40,186 bases of DNA from CAZEVI01 sp964515615 (GCA_964515615.1 CAZEVI010000003.1:1-40186); one strand, 5' to 3'; positions 16,420-24,898 are shown, counted from the first letter of the stretch. The notes: generated by a model from the sequence alone, not told the origin. Made by a program: numbers and translations.

Positions 16420-19400
16420 TAGTTATTGCTTTTTGCTTTATAGCATTTTCAAGTTTGCTTTTAGGAATCCTAATTTTTTTATCTTTGGCAGTCAAGAAAA
16501 TAGCTTCACCGTCTTCTTCAACATCAGAAATCTGATATTTACCTTGATTTTTACCAACTTCAACTCCTAATGTCTTCCCCTGCGCGAAAAGATACTCTTT
16601 ACCATCAACCATAACCGAATAAGATTCAATTTGTTTCTTCTCTGTTTTGGCGGGCTGTTCCGCTGCCGGTTGTACTTCCGCAGTATCTCCCGTTAGTTTT
16701 TCGGATTCATCTTCCTGCTCTGGTGGCTCTTCCTCCTGTGGTTCCGGTGGTTCAACACCAACCCTGACACGTTCGTTGGTTTTTTTCTTAATCGATTCAG
16801 TTAATAACCATCCCGCCCGACGTTTTTCCCCATCATCGGTCATCTCCCGAATTGCTTGCAAGTCAAAACCGGTAGCAATTGTCTCAACATCGGCAATCAA
16901 ATCAAGCTTATTATCAGCAGAAACAATATTTATTTTTAACCTTCCATCATCAATCTTAAAGAAAGAGATTGAATACATTGTATTCTGGACCAATTCAATT
17001 TTTTCGCTCTTTTCCGGGAAAGAGGTGTATTCAGCGTCAATTATTCTAAACCCTTTCCCCTCCGGTGGCGGTTTCGGCAACCAAACGTTTCGTTGATTGA
17101 ACGGATCCTTGATCGCTTCTTTTACCGTTTCGCTTAATCCTTCCGGTAATTTGTCCTCTTCGACTTTCACTGTTTCGCGCTCAATCTCCGCTTCCAGCTG
17201 AATGATCTGTTTGCTAGTAGTGTTTGGCTTTCCGCTGTCTTTTGTTACAACAATTCCAACCGTTTTGTCACGAAGCTCACCATCTTCCGCTTTATTGTAA
17301 TTTTTGATTATTAACCAAACCGTTTTGCCATCAATTTCGGCTATAAAAGTGCTACCAAATTTGTGGTTGATAATTTTAGCGTCATACTTTTCACCAGACT
17401 TAAATTCGGCTGATTCTCTGCCTTTAACTGTCGGCTCTTTCTCCGCTTTTTTTTCATTGTGATGAATTGTCGCATGAATCTCAACTCCTTTGCGACCAAC
17501 TTTTCGTGCTTCTAGCACTTTAATTTCCAAAGTTTTTCCCGGAAGATGGTTTTCTTCGCCTTCCTGTAAATCATCTACAACCAAGTAATCAATTTCTTTG
17601 TCGTCAATTTTAGCTCCAAATGATTTTTTCGTACCCAATACTTGAGCATCAAACTCAGCCTTGTATCTTCTACCAACGGCAAATTCTACTTCTTCGGCTT
17701 CTGCTTTTGGCTCAGCCTCCATCGCAGTTCCTTCGGATCGCTTAATCTTGGCGTAGAGTTCAGTCATCTTTCCATATTTGACGCTGTCTTTACTTGCCAC
17801 AATCTCAATTTTCTTATCTACAATATCTCCATCTTTCTCTTTGTCGTAATTTTCCAGTACGAGAAATCTAATGCCTTTATCGTTAATTTTTCCGGAAAAA
17901 GTTTTTTCACTGTTTTTGCTACTAATTTCAGCCATATAGTTTTGACCGGCCCTAAATTCGGCTTCTTCGGTTGGCTCTTGTTCCTCAGCTTCTACCCTCT
18001 CGCCACCATTTGCCTCGGCAGTCGGCATTTTAGTTTCGGTTTTCACCACAGGCGAGACTTTCCGATCTCCCGCGGGGGACGATTGACTAGTCTGGGTAGT
18101 GGTCCTGACAGGCGGTGGCGAAGTTGGAGTTTTCGGAGCTTCCGACTCGTCTGGGCCGGCTGACTCCCTCTTAATTTCATCCGCTTCTTCCTGCAATTTC
18201 TTTGTCTGTTCTTTCAAACGATTTATTCCGGCAGTATCACGACGTGCCTGCCATTCAATTACTGTTGCCGCTGTTACCAAACCACCAATAAGAATAAATT
18301 TTGTTGTAACTGCGGCGGCTCCCATTCCGTGCCCAGTCGCGCCAGCTAAACCAACGGATTTGGTTGTATAACCAGTTACGGCGTTTTGATTTAAAATTGA
18401 AATATCACCCGGATTATATTTGAACACCCATCCTTTAATCAAATCAAAAGCAGTGCGATGCGGACCGGTAATAAGAACTTGAATGTGTTTTGATACGTTG
18501 GCCAGTATTCCCCCATAATTCTGAATTCCAGTCGGCAATCCGCCGATCAAAACTCTGGCGACCATCCCTGTTGCGCCACCGACCAGCTGGGTCATATCCG
18601 CCTTACTTCGCAAATTAAATTTCGCCACCTGAATTTCCAATTTTTCCGCTTCGGCTTTGCGAATACTGTCGGCGATTGTTTTTATTTCCTCAAACTCGGC
18701 TTTTTTCGAAATTGCCTCTTTGAGGCCAAGTGTAAGCTTATCAATCTCCCGATTGGCATCTTTAATTTTTCGATCCCCTTTAATCTCACCCAACGATGTC
18801 AGCATTTGCAAACCGCCATTAATTTCTTGCATTGTTCCATGCGCAAAAAGTGCCGGCGAAAATAAAAGTCCTGCGTTACCTACCAACGCGGCTGATAATG
18901 TTGTTTCAAATGCCCCCTGTCCAACTTTTAATGCTCCACCGGCAAAACGGCCCATCCATGTTTCATTCAAATTTTTGATAGCTTTATTCCACAATTTTCT
19001 CTGGTCGCCGTAGCGATCTTCAATCCTTTTTTCTTCGCGATCTTTAACCGCCAACGCCATTTGAACAAATGATTTCGATCGTGATGGCAAAGCGTCGATT
19101 GCCGCTTCCAACCGTTTGGCAGCTATGTTGGTGTCATCTTTTGGTTTATCCTTTTGTGGCTCCAAATTTTCCAGAGTCTCGGGTGAGACTGGTGGCGATG
19201 TTGGCGGCGGCGACGTTTCCGCAGGTGAAGTTGGCGGTGATGGGTCTATTGGTGGTGCTGGTGGAATTGGTGGTGGTGTCTTTTCAGGTGGTGTCGTCGG
19301 CGCTGTTGCAGTTGATAATGTTTCTGACGATTTTGGCGGTTCATCATTTGGCTTAGCCGGTTCCGGTCTAATAACGTCTGGCGAATCTTCAACTGTTTCT

Positions 19401-20125
19401 GGCAGAGCGTCAGGAGTTGGCGGCTCGCTTATTTGTGGCTTTTCTAATACAACATCCAAATCATCATCACTAACTTCTTTTGGTTCTGGTGTCGACTGAG
19501 TCGGGTCAACCGGTTGAATCTCCAAATCGGTTGCTTTACTGGTATCGATCATCTCAGCTGGTTGGCCTCCACTCACTTCAGTTGTTTCCGCAGGTGTGGA
19601 ATCTGCCGGTGCTATTGGACTATTCTCTAATGATGGCACTGTTGTTTCTTCTGCCACATCTGGTGTTTCGGCTGTTAAATTCGTCTCCTGTGTAGCCGAA
19701 ACTGATCCAGATCCAGATTTACCTTCCTCATTTGATTTATATCTTCCTTTTTTTTCGTTAATAGTTTTTTTCAGGTTTAATTCAAATTTATCTAAATCAT
19801 CTTCTCTACTGGCAAATCTCGCATCTGCATCAATTACTGACCGCAGCGGATTTGCAACGCCGACTGCGTAGGCCAAATTAACAGCTTCAGACAAATCATA
19901 CGCCGCTTTATTAACCTCCCTTTCGAGTGCATCGTTTTGATCTTTCCACTTTTTGTATGCTTCGCCGAACGGCAAAAACGGTCTTTGGTTTTTCGAAACA
20001 AAATCCATATGAGCTCTACTTGCAGCTTCAAAAATATTGAGTTTATTTACAACCGCGTCAATCGCTTGCCGTTTTGCTTCGTCGGCCTGACTAATTTCTG
20101 GTGATCTTCCTCCTGCATTCACCAT
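16412..20125 (-). CDS. Large Pro-rich multi-domain membrane protein with three tandem beta repeats
   Basis: The product is 1237 aa of unknown family. In order: a helical N-terminal domain (1-135); a disordered Pro/Glu/Thr tract (about 140-330, very Pro-rich at 280-315); a helical region with hydrophobic segments near 400-430, 510-535 and 605-625 that may insert in or lie on the membrane; a second disordered linker (650-720); three tandem repeats of about 75 residues at 724-797, 814-890 and 907-983; and a C-terminal barrel-like domain (about 1165-1237). Each repeat opens F-x-x-G-x-x-Y-x-A, has a D(D/G)K strand turn and ends in an acidic strand. It overlaps DUF5663-like TAA by one base (TAATG) and the next gene by 8 bases. 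Size, repeats and linkage to TraG-like ATPases suggest a scaffold of a secretion or transfer complex. Confidence 0.7.
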   Translation of the reverse strand: MVNAGGRSPEISQADEAKRQAIDAVVNKLNIFEAASRAHMDFVSKNQRPFLPFGEAYKKWKDQNDALEREVNKAAYDLSEAVNLAYAVGVANPLRSVIDADARFASREDDLDKFELNLKKTINEKKGRYKSNEEGKSGSGSVSATQETNLTAETPDVAEETTVPSLENSPIAPADSTPAETTEVSGGQPAEMIDTSKATDLEIQPVDPTQSTPEPKEVSDDDLDVVLEKPQISEPPTPDALPETVEDSPDVIRPEPAKPNDEPPKSSETLSTATAPTTPPEKTPPPIPPAPPIDPSPPTSPAETSPPPTSPPVSPETLENLEPQKDKPKDDTNIAAKRLEAAIDALPSRSKSFVQMALAVKDREEKRIEDRYGDQRKLWNKAIKNLNETWMGRFAGGALKVGQGAFETTLSAALVGNAGLLFSPALFAHGTMQEINGGLQMLTSLGEIKGDRKIKDANREIDKLTLGLKEAISKKAEFEEIKTIADSIRKAEAEKLEIQVAKFNLRSKADMTQLVGGATGMVARVLIGGLPTGIQNYGGILANVSKHIQVLITGPHRTAFDLIKGWVFKYNPGDISILNQNAVTGYTTKSVGLAGATGHGMGAAAVTTKFILIGGLVTAATVIEWQARRDTAGINRLKEQTKKLQEEADEIKRESAGPDESEAPKTPTSPPPVRTTTQTSQSSPAGDRKVSPVVKTETKMPTAEANGGERVEAEEQEPTEEAEFRAGQNYMAEISSKNSEKTFSGKINDKGIRFLVLENYDKEKDGDIVDKKIEIVASKDSVKYGKMTELYAKIKRSEGTAMEAEPKAEAEEVEFAVGRRYKAEFDAQVLGTKKSFGAKIDDKEIDYLVVDDLQEGEENHLPGKTLEIKVLEARKVGRKGVEIHATIHHNEKKAEKEPTVKGRESAEFKSGEKYDAKIINHKFGSTFIAEIDGKTVWLIIKNYNKAEDGELRDKTVGIVVTKDSGKPNTTSKQIIQLEAEIERETVKVEEDKLPEGLSETVKEAIKDPFNQRNVWLPKPPPEGKGFRIIDAEYTSFPEKSEKIELVQNTMYSISFFKIDDGRLKINIVSADNKLDLIADVETIATGFDLQAIREMTDDGEKRRAGWLLTESIKKKTNERVRVGVEPPEPQEEEPPEQEDESEKLTGDTAEVQPAAEQPAKTEKKQIESYSVMVDGKEYLFAQGKTLGVEVGKNQGKYQISDVEEDGEAIFLTAKDKKIRIPKSKLENAIKQKAITIE

Positions 20126-20517
20126 TATTCCCCCTGTTCCTTTTTACTCTTTGCTAGTTCGAGCTTATAGAGCACCATCTCAACTATTGCAATTTGTTCT
20201 TTATTCACTCCCTTGGCAATCAAAAATTCGTCGGTCTTTTCCGGACTTTCCTCTAAAATTTTGCCAAATTCTTCGGCGTCTGTATCGGAAAGCATTTCGA
20301 GTATTCGTGAAACTGTTCTGTTCTGAACCGTCTCTGAAAAAACTTTTAACAGATCGTCTTTCTGCTCTTGTAAAAGTTCACTTGAAACGCCCATTAGGTC
20401 GAAAATATTAGCTTCCAATACCTGCTCCATCTCCTCCATTGAAAAGGCCTCAAAAATCGCCGCCGCCCTTAAATTACGCCCATCGAGATCATTAATTTTA
20501 TCTTCTTCAGTTGCCAT
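20125..20517 (-). CDS. DUF5663-like small acidic protein
   Basis: The product is 130 aa, all-helical and acidic, with no membrane segment. The pattern of short helices and Glu/Leu spacing (VSRILEMLSDTDAEEF, ILEESPEKTDEFLIAKG) resembles the DUF5663 family that I associate with CPR bacteria; I could not confirm this by search. It is the first gene of a minus-strand series. A strong AGGAGG ribosome site lies just upstream of the ATG. Its stop overlaps the start of the 1237-aa gene (TAATG), so the two are translationally coupled. It may be a small partner or regulator of the complex. Confidence 0.65.
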   Translation of the reverse strand: MATEEDKINDLDGRNLRAAAIFEAFSMEEMEQVLEANIFDLMGVSSELLQEQKDDLLKVFSETVQNRTVSRILEMLSDTDAEEFGKILEESPEKTDEFLIAKGVNKEQIAIVEMVLYKLELAKSKKEQGE

Positions 20518-20641
20518 CCCGCCTCCTAGTACTAAATTAATTTATTATTTATATTATTTTTTATTCACATTCAAACACTATTCGAGCTAAGCCGAACATC
20601 AAAAAATTCCTCGTTTTAAATCGATTTTCATCTATATTTAC

Positions 20642-20671
20642 ATTATACATAAAACTATGTCGTCAATGCAA
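20642..20671 (-). promoter_or_regulatory. Likely promoter of the DUF5663-like/ATPase operon
   Basis: On the minus strand: TTGCAT (20671-20666), an 18-nt spacer and a consensus TATAAT (20647-20642). It would give a leader of about 115 nt to the first gene at 20517. The -35 is weaker than at the other promoters in this window. Confidence 0.45.
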
Positions 20672-20740
20672 CAAGGGAAGAAAAAAGTCTAATATGGAGA
20701 CCAAGCTTTAGTTTGATGGTATATGGAAGCCAAGTTTCCC

Positions 20741-20775
20741 TGTCATTGCGAGAAATTAAATGATGAAGCAATCTG
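20741..20775. repeat. TGTCATTGCGAG / GAAGCAATCT intergenic repeat remnant
   Basis: The sequence begins tgtcattgcgag and ends gaagcaatct, matching a dispersed REP-like intergenic element known from many bacteria (form: tgtcattgcgag...cgaagcaatct). Only one copy is seen in this window. Confidence 0.45.
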
Positions 20776-20778
20776 TAT

Positions 20779-20813
20779 AAAAAAAATCCCCCACTCCAAC
20801 GTCGGAGCGGGGG
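20779..20813 (-). terminator. Terminator after the GC-rich gene
   Basis: A GC stem (20788-20797 with 20804-20813, one mismatch, 6-nt loop) is followed on the minus strand by an ATTTTTTTT run. It sits about 10 bases past the stop at 20822. Confidence 0.75.
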
Positions 20814-20821
20814 GGAAAAAG

Positions 20822-21879
20822 TTATTCGTCAGCCGCCGGCGGTGGCGCCGGCGGCGCGGGGTCAGTGGCGGGGGCGGGCAACGGACCCGCGGCTTCGCGG
20901 GTGGCCCGCTCCTCTGCCCACCCTTCACAGGCTGGGCATGAGTCCCCCGCCGACCCGTCGCCCCCGCAATAAGGGCAACGGGCATGACGCCCCCTCGCCC
21001 AGTGCCACCAGAGGGCGGTGGCAAGGGCGATGAGACTTATTAGCGTGAGCCAAACGACGGCCCACGCACCTCGGAGCCAGGCACGGTCGTACCGCACCTG
21101 GCCTGAAATTTCGTCCACCCTCGCCGCGAGGGTGGACACCTTTCGACTAGCCGCCGCCGCATCCTTCTTTGCGTCGGCGACGATGTTGATGGCGCCGATA
21201 GCCGCCTCGGCGTTACCCGAGGCCACATCGGCGTCCTCCTGCGCCGACTCGGCCTTTGCCAACGCCTCATCGGCGCGGCGTCGGGCCTCGTCGTCAACCC
21301 CGACCGCAACAATGGTCGGGGTCGGGGTCGGGGTCGGAGCCGGAGTCGGAGCCGCGGCCGGCGATGTAGCTGCCGGCGCAGCGGGAACGAGGGTGGTGTT
21401 GGCGACCTGAAGGTCGCCAACGGCCTGTTCAAGACCATCCACCCTCCCNNNNNNNNNNNNNNNNNNNNNNNNNNNNNNNNNNNNNNNNNNNNNNNNNNNN
21501 NNNNNNNNNNNNNNNNNNNNNNNNNNNNNNNNNNNNNNNNNNNNNNNNCCTTCGCCGGCCGTGAGGCCGGCTTGGGCGCGTCAGCATCCCCGGTGGCGTC
21601 CGAAGGCAAAGAAAAATGGCTCAGCCGCTCCGCCGTCGGCGGCAGCGGCAATGACCGCTGCGCCGCTTCCGGCACCGCCGGCACCGCAAACTGCGGCGCG
21701 GGGTCGGGGGCGGGCGCGGGCGGAGACGCAGGGGCGGGCGGAGGCGCAGGGGCCTCAATAACAGCATTGTCTGGCGCCCCGGCAATGCCGGGGGACGAAA
21801 CGACCTCCTGCGCCGAGGCAACGACGCAGGCAAAAATTAAAGTCAATACGATCACGGTCCATGTCTTTGTCTTTTTCAT
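20822..21879 (-). CDS. GC-rich secreted/membrane Pro-Ala-rich protein with C-terminal Zn-ribbon, interrupted by scaffold gap
   Basis: The gene is seen in two pieces on either side of 100 Ns. The N-terminal piece starts at MKKTKTW (21879, behind AGGAGGG) with a signal peptide (to about ASAQ, residue 24) and a Pro/Ala-rich stretch. The C-terminal piece has a PTPTPTPT tract, an Ala/Glu coiled-coil-like region (DEARRRADEALAKAESAQ), one membrane helix (AVVWLTLISLIALATALWW), a zinc-ribbon-like CPYC...CPAC and a Pro/Ala tail. Frames on the two sides disagree only if the gap is truly 100 bases, which is the usual placeholder length, so I infer one intact gene. Codon use is very GC-rich against its AT-rich neighbours. 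The topology would place the Zn-ribbon in the cytoplasm. I do not recognise a family. Confidence 0.55.
21449..21548. other. Scaffold gap (100 Ns)
   Basis: Exactly 100 undetermined bases lie inside the GC-rich gene; this length is a common placeholder for a gap of unknown size. Flanking sequence is highly GC-rich and Pro/Ala-coding, which may have broken the assembly. Confidence 0.95.
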
Positions 21880-21923
21880 TTTACAACCCTCCTGTGCCCC
21901 GCCAAAGCGGGGCGAATTTATGC

Positions 21924-21969
21924 CTTCCAGCAATCAATCTGTAATTTTTTTCAAACTGATTGCTGGAAG
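21924..21969. repeat. 13-bp inverted repeat in the leader of the GC-rich gene
   Basis: cttccagcaatca (21924-21936) and its exact reverse complement (21957-21969) flank a 20-nt A/T loop. It lies in the untranslated leader, followed downstream on the minus strand by a gccccgc/gcggggc hairpin and then the AGGAGGG ribosome site. Confidence 0.6.
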
Positions 21970-22113
21970 CCAAAGAGGACGGTTCTCTTTTCGGTAGCAA
22001 ATTCGTAACTTTCTAATATTGAATGACAAAAAAAGTAAAATCCGCGCCAAAATATCAGCCAATATTTCCCTACAAAAAGGTATTTTTAAGGTACAAGTTG
22101 CGCTTCTATACAG

Positions 22114-22205
22114 AAAATGCGCAATGTGCTGCTTCCGGGCGGAGGGGATACCCAAAAGCAGCACGCTACGCACTTGCTGAAATTTTTCCCTCAATCTCTG
22201 CATCA
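22114..22205 (-). promoter_or_regulatory. Promoter-proximal hairpin in the long leader of the GC-rich gene
   Basis: The predicted transcript starts near 22205 and soon forms a long hairpin. 22172-22156 pairs with 22134-22118, including a perfect gtgctgctt/aagcagcac core, and is followed by TTTT. The remaining leader to the ATG at 21879 is about 235 nt and contains two further hairpins. The arrangement suggests attenuation or a small RNA, as also seen in the 37591-37205 leader. Confidence 0.4.
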
Positions 22206-22211
22206 CACGGC

Positions 22212-22240
22212 ATTGTATCAAATTTTAGAACTTTTGTCAA
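22212..22240 (-). promoter_or_regulatory. Promoter of the GC-rich secreted gene
   Basis: On the minus strand: TTGACA (22240-22235), a 17-nt spacer and TACAAT (22217-22212), preceded by TGA as an extended -10. The resulting leader is about 325 nt long. Confidence 0.7.
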
Positions 22241-22322
22241 CCCCTTTTTTCATGATTTCGACAATTCTAGATGTTTACCGCCTAATGGCAAATCAAGAAC
22301 CCAAGTTTAAACTTGCTCAAAT

Positions 22323-22356
22323 AAAAAATCGGTCCAATTTAATTGAACCGATTTTT
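22323..22356. terminator. Terminator after the 123-aa Pro/Ala-rich gene
   Basis: aaaaatcggt (22324-22333) pairs with accgattttt (22347-22356), with further inner pairing, giving A and T flanks in both directions. It lies about 20 bases after the stop at 22375 and would work on either strand. Confidence 0.7.
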
Positions 22357-22374
22357 CAATAAATTGATCACATT

Positions 22375-22746
22375 TTACTGACCGGGAGTTTCATCATCAA
22401 CTATCGGATCCGGAGTCGGTGGCGGAGTTGGTGCAGCACCCGGCATTGGAGCAGCGACCGAAGCCGGAACAACATCTGGAGCTTCCTCCGCGGATTGCGG
22501 AGCCATATTTTGCCCAGCCATTCCGCCAACAGTTGGCTCGGCTGGTTCTTCGACAACCGATTCATCAACCGGTGAAACTGCCGGAGTCATATCGGCAGCC
22601 GGAACCGGAGCCGGCGGTGGAGTTGCCGGAGCCATTGGCGCTTCCGGAGCCGGCGGTGGAGTTGCCGGAGCCATTGGCGGAGTTGTTCCCTGCGGATCAT
22701 CGGCGGGCGGAACTGCACCGGGAGTTTGATTCATGTCATCACCCAT
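22375..22746 (-). CDS. Pro/Ala-rich low-complexity protein
   Basis: The product is 123 aa with no membrane segment or signal peptide. It is composed almost wholly of Pro, Ala, Val, Glu and Asp, and contains an exact tandem of MAPATPPPAP (two copies about 13 residues apart, coded by a near-identical repeat at 22611-22680). It is likely disordered. A near-consensus ribosome site (AGGAGG, 6 bases before ATG) and a terminator after the stop support a real gene. A weak promoter is possible near 22815-22835 (TTGACA, poor -10). No function can be assigned. Confidence 0.6.
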   Translation of the reverse strand: MGDDMNQTPGAVPPADDPQGTTPPMAPATPPPAPEAPMAPATPPPAPVPAADMTPAVSPVDESVVEEPAEPTVGGMAGQNMAPQSAEEAPDVVPASVAAPMPGAAPTPPPTPDPIVDDETPGQ

Positions 22747-22872
22747 AAAACCTCCTAAATCCCATTAAATTAACAGGACAAATTAATTATTAATACACTT
22801 CTATTGTCCTAGATATAACCATTCTTTGTCAAGCCAAAACATATCGATATTTCAAAGCGCTGACGCTATTGC

Positions 22873-24123
22873 TCACAAAGACGACCGAATATTTTTAATT
22901 AAATCAAAATATGTGTAGAGATTGTGCAAAGTTAAAAGTCGAACGCCCAAAATTTCCTTCTCTTTTAGTAAATGATGCAAATATGCGCGCGAAAACCCTT
23001 CTTTGCAAGTCGGACACTGACAATTTTTATCAATTAAATCTTTGTTTTTTTGATTTTCAGCCTTGAGCAAATTGATTTGTTCAAATACTTCTGTTTTATT
23101 TATTTTGTGATCTAAATTTTTAGATTTTAATTTGAGCCGATAGGCAATTCCGTGTCTTCCCAGTCGCGTCGGCAAAACGCAATCAAACATATCAATTCCC
23201 AATTGCGTTGCACAAATAATATCATCCGGTGTGCCGATACCCATTAAATACCGCGGTTTTTCTTTCGGCAAAATCCCATCAAGTTGTTTAACGACTTTTA
23301 GCATTTCCGCTTGGCTCTCCCCAACCGCCAAACCACCGATCGCATAGCCCGGCAGATTTAGCTTTATCATCTCTTTTGCACAATATTCACGCAAATCCGA
23401 GTAAATACCGCCTTGAACAATCCCAAAAAACGCCGGCTCGTCTTTCATTTTTTTTTGATCGAGATGCTTTTTAGAGCGTTTTAACCATTTAATTGATAAT
23501 TCCACCGCCTTTTTAACCTCGGCTTTCGGCGCTTTTGACGGCGGGCAGACATCAAGCGGCATAATAATATCCGATCCGAGTGCCAACTGAATGCCAATCA
23601 CTTTTTCCGGTGTAAAATAATGACTCGACCCATCTAAATAGGATTTGAACTCAACCCCTCCGTCGGTAATTTTAACCAATGATTTTTTTTCTGAAAATTC
23701 TTCTGTTTTTTGCGATTTGAAATTTGTTTGAAATTTGTATCTTGCTTTTTGTGATTTTTCTTCAATTAGATACTTTTCCGCAACTATTCGTTTTTCATTA
23801 TCAATTATTTGTTTTTTTCCGCCAAGAGAAAAAACCTGAAATCCACCGGAATCAGTTAAAATCGGTCCGCGCCAACGATTGAATTCCGCCAAACCGCCAA
23901 ACTTCTCAATTAGCTTTTCGCCCGGCCGCAGATATAAGTGATAAGTATTGCCGAGAATAATTTCCGCTCCCAGCTCTCTTAATTCCCAAGGAGCAACAGT
24001 TTTTACCGCGCCAACAGTTCCAACCGGCATAAAAATCGGAGTCTGAATAATTCCCCGAGGGGTTTCGATTGCACCAGTGCGGAGAGAAGAAGTACCCGAT
24101 ATTTTATTTATCGTGAATTTCAT
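22873..24123 (-). CDS. tgt: tRNA-guanine transglycosylase (Tgt)
   Basis: The product is 416 aa. It exchanges guanine for queuine or preQ1 at the wobble position of GUN-anticodon tRNAs. Family motifs are clear: TPIFMPVGTVGAVKT, GNTYHLYLRPG, LTDSGGFQVFSLG (with the first catalytic Asp), GGLAVGESQAEM, MGIGTPDDI, DMFDCVLPTRLGRHG (second catalytic Asp) and the zinc site CQCPTC...HH near the C-terminus. It is longer than most bacterial Tgt (about 370-380 aa) because of an insertion after FSLG. Part of that insertion (about 23700-23760, coding SQKARYKFQTNFKSQK) matches a dispersed palindromic repeat, so it looks like an in-frame repeat insertion. A related repeat lies just upstream of the gene. Confidence 0.93.
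   Translation of the reverse strand: MKFTINKISGTSSLRTGAIETPRGIIQTPIFMPVGTVGAVKTVAPWELRELGAEIILGNTYHLYLRPGEKLIEKFGGLAEFNRWRGPILTDSGGFQVFSLGGKKQIIDNEKRIVAEKYLIEEKSQKARYKFQTNFKSQKTEEFSEKKSLVKITDGGVEFKSYLDGSSHYFTPEKVIGIQLALGSDIIMPLDVCPPSKAPKAEVKKAVELSIKWLKRSKKHLDQKKMKDEPAFFGIVQGGIYSDLREYCAKEMIKLNLPGYAIGGLAVGESQAEMLKVVKQLDGILPKEKPRYLMGIGTPDDIICATQLGIDMFDCVLPTRLGRHGIAYRLKLKSKNLDHKINKTEVFEQINLLKAENQKNKDLIDKNCQCPTCKEGFSRAYLHHLLKEKEILGVRLLTLHNLYTYFDLIKNIRSSL
23700..23760. repeat. Repeat element inserted in-frame within tgt
   Basis: Minus-strand sequence acaaaaagcaagatacaaa (23752-23734) plus a following caaatttcaaa-type run match the element inside dus (38506-38488, 18 of 19 bases) and resemble the arms of the intergenic element at 24137-24256. 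The match is at DNA level: the reading frame differs between tgt and dus. Confidence 0.6.
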
Positions 24124-24136
24124 TGTAGTTCAAATT

Positions 24137-24256
24137 ACAAGAAACAAGATACAAATCTCAAACATATCTCAATTTTTCAATATCCAAATTTCAAACGATT
24201 GAATATTGGAATTTCGAATTTGAATATTGCTTGATTATTGTATCTTGCTATCTTGG
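24137..24256. repeat. Intergenic palindromic repeat between rplL and tgt
   Basis: Arms acaagaaacaagatacaaat (24137-24156) and attgtatcttgctatcttgg (24237-24256) are imperfect inverted copies enclosing AT-rich DNA with further gaatattgg-type palindromy. It is a MITE- or REP-like element with no coding capacity, related to sequences embedded in tgt and dus. Confidence 0.6.
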
Positions 24257-24264
24257 AGTTTGAT

Positions 24265-24861
24265 TTATTTGAGTTCAACCGTTGCGCCAGCTTCTTCGAG
24301 TTTGACTTTGGCGGCTTCGGCATCTTCTTTTTTGACCCCTTTAAGTAAATCTTTTGGTGCGCCTTCAACCAAATCTTTGGCTTCTTTTAAGCCAAGATCC
24401 GGCTTAATTTCTCGAACGGCTTTAATAACTTGAATCTTTTTGTCGCCGGCGGAAGCCAAAACTACATCAAATGATGTCTTCTCTTCGACTTCTTCACCAG
24501 CGGCAGCGGTGGGACTGGAAGCGACAGCAACCGGAGCGGCAGCGGAAACACCGAATCGATTTTCCAGCTCTTTGACTAATTCGGAAAGTTCCAAAACTGA
24601 AAGATTTTCGATTGATTTAATTAAATCTTTGAACTTGCCACTTGGTGCCGGTTTTTCTTCTTTAACTTCGGTTACAACCGATTCTTCTTTAATTTCAGCA
24701 ACTTCCTCTTTGACCTCGGCCACATCTTCTTTAACTTCCTGCACCTCTTCTTTTGCTTCTTCTGCTTCCTGTGCGGCAGCAACAGCTACTTCTTCTGCTT
24801 TTTCAGCAGTTTCAACAGCTTTGTCCGCAGCTGACTCTTGCTTTTTTTCTTCATCACTCAT
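24265..24861 (-). CDS. rplL: 50S ribosomal protein L7/L12 with long N-terminal extension
   Basis: The product (198 aa) is the ribosomal stalk protein that recruits translation GTPases. Residues about 77-198 match ordinary L7/L12: a dimerisation helix pair (LIKSIENLSVLELSELVKEL), an Ala-rich hinge, and the C-terminal domain (KKIQVIKAVREIKPDLGLKEAKDLVE, with the GTPase-contact face). Ahead of it is an extension of about 75 residues, acidic/lysine-rich and heptad-like (EEVQEVKEDVAEVKEEVAEI), absent from the standard 120-130-aa form. A single frame and an AAAGGA ribosome site at the distal ATG argue that the extension is translated. It lies 37 bases downstream of rplJ, sharing its promoter. A palindromic repeat follows the stop; no ordinary terminator is seen. 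Confidence 0.95.
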   Translation of the reverse strand: MSDEEKKQESAADKAVETAEKAEEVAVAAAQEAEEAKEEVQEVKEDVAEVKEEVAEIKEESVVTEVKEEKPAPSGKFKDLIKSIENLSVLELSELVKELENRFGVSAAAPVAVASSPTAAAGEEVEEKTSFDVVLASAGDKKIQVIKAVREIKPDLGLKEAKDLVEGAPKDLLKGVKKEDAEAAKVKLEEAGATVELK

Positions 24862-24898
24862 TTTTATTCCTTTCCTTTTTCTTATTTTTTAAAATGTT

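Larger units (their letters stand above)
20518..20821. other. Intergenic region upstream of the ATPase operon
   Basis: The 304-base spacer holds the operon promoter, a palindromic intergenic repeat remnant (20741-20775) and the terminator of the GC-rich gene to its right. No gene is visible. Confidence 0.5.

Noticed and set aside
21040..21933. A single frame running across the N gap
   Set aside because: Past the gap it is Arg/Pro shadow sequence; the alternative frame shows the membrane helix and Zn-ribbon. The gap length is not reliable.
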